The notes under the pieces: generated by a model
Database searches by the model: none
Told to the model about the DNA's origin: nothing
Seen by the model: only the letters and a program-made list of their open reading frames with translations
Shown here: piece after piece, positions 59,266 to 64,000 of the stretch
How the letters are laid out: the number at the start of each line of letters is the position of its first letter
Numbering within the stretch: the first letter of the stretch is position 1
Translations under genes and position numbers: made by a program
Origin: UBA4416 sp036676295
GTDB taxonomy: Bacteria; Bacteroidota; Bacteroidia; B-17B0; Aurantibacillaceae
Assembly: GCA_036676295.1 (NCBI GenBank)
Contig: JAKFDE010000007.1
Span: 8,732 to 72,731 of the forward strand
Reading direction: 5' to 3'
Length of the DNA: 64,000 bases

Positions 59266-62200
59266 TTACTCAATTACAAAATAGTTAAATGTGATTTTCG
59301 CGAGCGCCGTAGTTGCCCCTCCATTATTTTGAATAACAATTTGACAATCTGTTAAACTAGTACTGCTTATATAACAGTTTAAATTGTTAACCTGACAAAT
59401 CGCAAAAACTTTTGGTTTAACAGTATAAGCTTTTTGGAAAGTAACTCTTACTTCCACGTATTGTCCGTTAGCAATACTAACCGCTGGCGCAAAATTAATA
59501 TCTACCACCCCACTAACGTCATTACAAGTAAACCCCGCAGCAGGTGTTCTGGTAATGGTTGTACCTCCAATATTAGTTCCTCCAGCGCTTAAGGTAGTAT
59601 TAGCTGTAAATGTAGTTTTGATGTGCCCATTTTCCACCCATAAAGCAGCATTGCTACTTCCTGTTACTGTTGGTCCTGATACTGCGTGTACTGCAGCTCC
59701 GGTTCCATTATTTGTAACCATAACAGCATCAGCACTATTCGCATTTGAAAGATTTTCGAATCTTGCCGCATTTCCTCCGGTTACTCCACCTGGTTTAGTA
59801 ACAAGTAAACCATGTCCTGTACCAGAGTTAGTGATCCAAACTGCATCAGAACTATTTGTAGCCTCTACATTGTTGAACCTTGCAACATTGCCACTAGAAC
59901 CTGCAGGTTTAGTGAGTAATAAACCACTCCCTGTGCCATAGTGAATGCCTTCAATTCCTGAATAACCTGTTGATGAACTGCTTTGAGCGTAGATTGCTCT
60001 TCCTCCATTTGAATAAGCACCAACACCATCATAAGAACCTGTATTATAAAAATATCCTGTGGCAGTTGTACTACTATTATTCATAGCATAAACGCCATTT
60101 CCAGAACCTGAATTATTTGCATAAACTGCTGCATTTACCGAACTGGAATTAGTTGCATAAACTCCGTAACCGGCACCTGCCTGAGCATCTAAAGCATTAC
60201 CTGATGCAATATTACTTGCTAATAATGCAGCAGAAGTATTTGTACTACCGCCAGGAATATTAAAATGACCTGCATGGCCTCCTGTCCCCATGTTATTTGC
60301 AAAAATGGTGCTTCCTATTCCATAAGTAACCGCTGCTACAGCGTTGGCATTAGTTGTTGTATTTATATTTTCGAAGAAAGCAACGCCTCCCGGGCCACTT
60401 TTCTGAGCAAATATTGTAGGCGATGTATTTGTACCATTTCCGGAAGATAATCTTAAAGTGTTGCCGGATGTGCCCCATTGCTCGCCAAAAATCGCATCAC
60501 CTGTGCCAACATTCTTCACATAAAGAACATTGGTTCCGTTTGACGAATTAGTATTCTCAAGAAATGCTGCCCTACCCATTCCATGATTTACCGCATACAT
60601 GGCATTTGCATTGCTGGTTGCATTATTAACTGCAAACGCAGCAGCACCACCTGTACCAGAGTTATTTCCCGAAATAGTTACACCTCCACCATTTGACTGG
60701 GCATAAACTGCACTATTAAAATTTGAAGCATTAGTATTTTCAAAATAACCACCTTGCCCTAAACCATCATTTGTAACTACTAATGCCGATTGACTATTTG
60801 ATGTATTAAATATTTGAAAATTCCCGGCGTTACCACTTGATGACACGTTTAATCCTTTAACAGCTGAGCTGCTCGGTGTTCCGTTTGTTATTTTACCTTG
60901 AACAGCATATGCATTACTTGAAGCATTATCGATTTCAAAATAACCTGAATTACCCAAACCAAATTGTACTACCTGAACAGCATTACTTCCATTGGCGGCA
61001 TTAGACATATTTATTGATAAACCATCACCAATAGAATGTGTATTGGTAGCATAGATCAATGCTCCAAAACCTGCAGTTTTATTGACTTGCAAAACTCCAT
61101 TACCACTAAAAGAAGAATTACTATTTGTAATATTCACAACCGGTGATGCTGTAACAGTACTTGTTACACTATTCATAATATCTAACATAGAACTTGCAGA
61201 AGCTTGTCCTATTGCCACTTTATCTGTACTTGGATTATTTAAAGGATATAAAACACCTGGGTTGTATGCCCATGGAGAAGCTGCAGCAGCATTTTGCCAA
61301 CTAGCATTTCCAATTAAATCTGATGTTAACACCTTACCGGCGCCTGCTCCTGTTGGAATAACCAATGTATTAATTATTTCTACTTTTCCATCAGCTCTTA
61401 ATTTCATAACGTCTTGCGTTGAAGTTGTTCCTGCAGCTACAGTGCTAAAAATTAATTCACTGCCATTAGCAGAACCTGTAAAAGCTTCAATTGCTTTTGC
61501 TGTAATTCTTGGTCCATTACCATATGTTCCTCCCGTGAAACCTGCAAAAGAAACACGTCCAATGTCATCAGCTGCATTAATTGCTAATCTTGAACCAAAA
61601 CCCGGTTGATTATTTCTAGCAAGAACTAATATCCCTGCTCTGTTAAAACCTTCCGATGCAATTCCATTTCCATTATTAGTAGTATCCATTACATGCAAAC
61701 TTGCTAAAGCAGTATTCATGTTGTGAACAACAACCTTATGATCACCAGTTATTAAAAATTCCGTGCGGTAAGTTGTACCATCATGGTAATTTACACTATA
61801 TGCGCCATTTGCATCTGTTGCATTGGTTTGAGATGCTATTTCAAAAAACTTATTTGGAATTGTATTATTAGAAAATTTAATTCTATTCAATCCACCAGCA
61901 GTTTCTCTTAAATGCATCGTTGGATTAGAAGTGGTAGCAGTATGCAAAATTTCAAATTTTCCACCTACAGGAGAGCTTGTTCCTATAGCAACGCTATTAG
62001 TTAAAGTTGTTGGATACAATGCTCCCGAAGCAAGAGTCCAGTTATTTGGCAGAGAAGCTAAGTTTACTGAGTTAGTTGATGCGCCTGAAGTTAAGGTAGT
62101 GCCTGTTAATGATAATGTTGGAGTTACCACAACCGTATTTGTTCCCCCAAAATTTAATATTCCTGTAGCGGGAGCATAAGTGGGTGAAGGAACATTAACC

Positions 62201-63549
62201 GTAAAGTTATTTACTGCAGTAGTAACTGTTGCGATTCCGGTTCCGGTACCAGTTATCGTAGCAAAAGGTAACGTAATTGTATTTGTAGTTGGTCCCGATC
62301 GTATAACATTTCCTAAGATAGATAGTGATGGAGTTGCGACTACAGTATTTGTTCCTCCAAAACTTAACACACCCGTTGTTGAAGTATAAATTGGCATTGG
62401 GGTGTTTATTGTAAAACTATTTGCTGATGCTGTAACTGAAGACACACCTGTTGCGCTTATTGTTTGTGATATAGCAGGTGCCGTATTAACTACTGTATAA
62501 TTTGGAGCAGAACCTACAATAGAAATTCCTGTGCTTGGAGTTAATACAGTAGTACTTGATGTTGGGATCGTTAATGTTTGTGTTGGATAAACTCCTGTTA
62601 AAGAACCTCCTGTAACACTTAATGTTGGGGTTACTGCCGCTACTGTATAAGTATTACCCGATTGATTTAAAACAACATTGTTTCCTTGGATCAATGTGGT
62701 GCTTGGAGAAGCTACAGGTGTAATACTGAAGTTTGGATAAGAACCTGATACACCGGCACCGGTAATAGTAACTGTTTGATCAGGGGCTGTATTGGCAATA
62801 GTTCCTGATGTTACTGAAATTCCAGAACCTGCTACGTAAGATGTTCCGGGAGTTAAACTAACTGTTGCAATAGATGAGCCATCTTGAAGTAGATCGATAT
62901 TACTTCCACTTTGCGTTAAACTATAAGTTGGCAAAGCTTGTGTATTACCGGGATTAATTGAAATATTATTTCCTGTTACGGTTAAAGTTGGGGTGATGGC
63001 AGGGGCAGTGTTAGTGATGATGTTTCCCGTTAAATCAATTCCATTACCTGCAGTATAAGTTGTTGTAGAAGGCACATTAATATTGTACACTCCTGCAGAA
63101 GGATTTGTAATTGTATTTGGTGCGTTAATAGCAATGGTTGGTGTAGGACTTGCATTACCTGCTTTTTCAGCATACAACGCATAGGGCACACTAAGCAATT
63201 GTTGATTTCCGACAGAAACAAAAGATGCTCCACCGGTTGGATCCATTGACACTTCTAAAAAATAGGGGCCTGAACCCCAGTTGATACTTGTAAAACCTGT
63301 TGTATTTACTGAACCGATCATTAATGAAAATAACCCAAATGAGTTTGTATTAACATTATGAATTTCGTTAAACACTACCGCCCCACCTGTTGAGCCTTGA
63401 TGTAAATCAAATTTAACGGCAATAGCCTGATTGATTAAAACTGTACCGGCTGCATCTCTGGCAACACCTTGATAAGAAATGGATTGAGGAACTTGCGCTT
63501 GTGATAAAAAGATAAAGCTGCAAAATAAAAGAGTCAAAAAATTTTTCAT
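59266..63549 (-). CDS. Giant secreted beta-repeat protein
   Basis: About 1427 residues from the start at 63549 (MKNFLTLLFCSFIFLSQA, signal peptide). The longer frame to 63609 would bury the signal peptide, and a -7-like box (complement of 63570-63577) lies between. The N-terminal domain (SYQGVARDAAGTVLINQAIA) matches the 627-residue neighbour. Next come low-complexity Thr/Gly/Ser repeats (VTGGSLTGVYPTQTLTIPTS), a tail-fibre-like segment, and about ten ~35-residue repeats of the type GxGxAAFFENTNxSNxxNAVY. The C-terminal domain (VEVRVTFQKAYTVKPKVFAI) recalls H-type lectins. Likely adhesin; first gene of the operon. Confidence 0.7.
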   Translation of the reverse strand: MKNFLTLLFCSFIFLSQAQVPQSISYQGVARDAAGTVLINQAIAVKFDLHQGSTGGAVVFNEIHNVNTNSFGLFSLMIGSVNTTGFTSINWGSGPYFLEVSMDPTGGASFVSVGNQQLLSVPYALYAEKAGNASPTPTIAINAPNTITNPSAGVYNINVPSTTTYTAGNGIDLTGNIITNTAPAITPTLTVTGNNISINPGNTQALPTYSLTQSGSNIDLLQDGSSIATVSLTPGTSYVAGSGISVTSGTIANTAPDQTVTITGAGVSGSYPNFSITPVASPSTTLIQGNNVVLNQSGNTYTVAAVTPTLSVTGGSLTGVYPTQTLTIPTSSTTVLTPSTGISIVGSAPNYTVVNTAPAISQTISATGVSSVTASANSFTINTPMPIYTSTTGVLSFGGTNTVVATPSLSILGNVIRSGPTTNTITLPFATITGTGTGIATVTTAVNNFTVNVPSPTYAPATGILNFGGTNTVVVTPTLSLTGTTLTSGASTNSVNLASLPNNWTLASGALYPTTLTNSVAIGTSSPVGGKFEILHTATTSNPTMHLRETAGGLNRIKFSNNTIPNKFFEIASQTNATDANGAYSVNYHDGTTYRTEFLITGDHKVVVHNMNTALASLHVMDTTNNGNGIASEGFNRAGILVLARNNQPGFGSRLAINAADDIGRVSFAGFTGGTYGNGPRITAKAIEAFTGSANGSELIFSTVAAGTTSTQDVMKLRADGKVEIINTLVIPTGAGAGKVLTSDLIGNASWQNAAAASPWAYNPGVLYPLNNPSTDKVAIGQASASSMLDIMNSVTSTVTASPVVNITNSNSSFSGNGVLQVNKTAGFGALIYATNTHSIGDGLSINMSNAANGSNAVQVVQFGLGNSGYFEIDNASSNAYAVQGKITNGTPSSSAVKGLNVSSSGNAGNFQIFNTSNSQSALVVTNDGLGQGGYFENTNASNFNSAVYAQSNGGGVTISGNNSGTGGAAAFAVNNATSNANAMYAVNHGMGRAAFLENTNSSNGTNVLYVKNVGTGDAIFGEQWGTSGNTLRLSSGNGTNTSPTIFAQKSGPGGVAFFENINTTTNANAVAAVTYGIGSTIFANNMGTGGHAGHFNIPGGSTNTSAALLASNIASGNALDAQAGAGYGVYATNSSSVNAAVYANNSGSGNGVYAMNNSSTTATGYFYNTGSYDGVGAYSNGGRAIYAQSSSSTGYSGIEGIHYGTGSGLLLTKPAGSSGNVARFNNVEATNSSDAVWITNSGTGHGLLVTKPGGVTGGNAARFENLSNANSADAVMVTNNGTGAAVHAVSGPTVTGSSNAALWVENGHIKTTFTANTTLSAGGTNIGGTTITRTPAAGFTCNDVSGVVDINFAPAVSIANGQYVEVRVTFQKAYTVKPKVFAICQVNNLNCYISSTSLTDCQIVIQNNGGATTALAKITFNYFVIE

Positions 63550-63737
63550 TCTGTAAATTATATAAGCAATAAATGTACAAAAAATAGCCGCTAAAAACAG
63601 ATAAACCACCTGATTTATTTGTTAAATCGAGTGTTTTTATTGACAAAAAATGAACAACAGGCTCTCTGAGTGATGCTTTATTCAAATAAAAAACAGCAAA
63701 ACTGTCCTTAAAAAATCAGAAATAAATTAAAGAAAAC

Positions 63738-63968
63738 CTATAGATCCCAAACGCTTTTGCGACGGAAATTTTTAGGTTTGAAACTTTCTTTATGCTCTAA
63801 AATAAAAGCCATTATAAAGTAAACAATGATTGGAGAACCAAACGTGAAGAAGGATAAATAAATAAAATACAAACGAATATTGGTTGTTCTGATGCCGAGT
63901 TGTTTTCCCCACCATTCACAAACCCCAAAAGCTTGTTGCTCAAACCAGTATATTATTTTGTTTATCAT
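63738..63968 (-). CDS. PspC-domain protein
   Basis: A 76-residue membrane protein with a PspC domain: VCEWWGKQLGIRTTNIRLYF, then one hydrophobic helix (FIYLSFFTFGSPIIVYFIMAFIL) and a basic tail (SFKPKNFRRKSVWDL). PspC is an envelope-stress regulator in enterics; stand-alone short forms in Bacteroidota have unproven roles. A divergent or upstream gene would lie beyond the right edge. Confidence 0.88.
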   Translation of the reverse strand: MINKIIYWFEQQAFGVCEWWGKQLGIRTTNIRLYFIYLSFFTFGSPIIVYFIMAFILEHKESFKPKNFRRKSVWDL

Positions 63969-64000
63969 TTATACAAATGTAAAATAAAAAAGCTTTATTA

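Noticed and set aside
59500..61100. Periodic DNA similarity and several long plus-strand open frames
   Set aside because: The period follows the ~35-residue protein repeats of the minus-strand giant gene; the plus-strand frames (for example 59555-59941 and 61082-61609) are low-complexity shadows.

Overview
The window comes from an AT-rich member of the Bacteroidota. Evidence: several promoters of the phylum type (TTTG, about 19 bp, TAnnTTTG), A-rich leaders without strong Shine-Dalgarno sites, a type IX secretion sorting tail, a PorP/SprF protein, a gliding-motility-type C-terminal domain, DUF5686 and DUF4295 genes, and a two-domain DAHP synthase/chorismate mutase. Class or genus cannot be fixed from sequence alone. 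No tRNA, rRNA or CRISPR array was seen.

Layout. 1-1900: end of a GNAT gene, an 825 bp gene-free stretch filled by a dispersed repeat, and a LexA-like regulator. 2041-8160: an accessory island built like a mobile integron cassette array without an integrase (DUF4209/HEPN protein; SnoaL/HxlR pair; MarR, S41 peptidase and beta-lactamase-like hydrolase), separated by long palindromic attC-like sites. 8618-13461: a secreted T9SS cargo protein, then an Arr-type rifampin ADP-ribosyltransferase and small accessory genes. 13470-23258: housekeeping and envelope genes (RNase HI, exonuclease/GIY-YIG fusion, BT_3928-like membrane protein, HEAT protein, DUF5686 protein). 23287-27653: DEAD-box helicase with a structured leader, the rpmB-rpmG-DUF4295 operon, and ftsY, followed by an ApeA-like HEPN protein. 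29248-30551: Crp/Fnr regulator and MBL hydrolase. 30634-33996: an asnA-pheA-aroF/chorismate mutase operon on the minus strand. 34038-36758: dihydroorotase, RlpA and a dolichol-phosphate-mannose-synthase-like glycosyltransferase. 36817-42765: a MarR-controlled RND efflux operon. 43574-46789: a multi-PAS hybrid histidine kinase. 46959-63549: an eight-gene minus-strand run of very large secreted or surface proteins with PorP/SprF and OmpA partners, ending in GlmU-like and MmcQ-like genes. 63738-63968: a PspC protein.

Two things stand out. (1) The asnA-pheA-aroF operon is preceded by two tandem attenuators. Each has a short open frame rich in Asn, Phe and Tyr and free of Lys, a segment able to pair with the terminator arm, and an intrinsic terminator. 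This suggests joint control of asparagine and aromatic synthesis. (2) In the cassette array, each site's outer repeat is the complement of the start of its own cassette. The palindrome arms also pair fully only on the bottom strand, through G-T wobbles. Both are hallmarks of integron attC sites, although the core differs from the textbook sequence. A family of dispersed intergenic elements with covarying terminal hairpins is also present.
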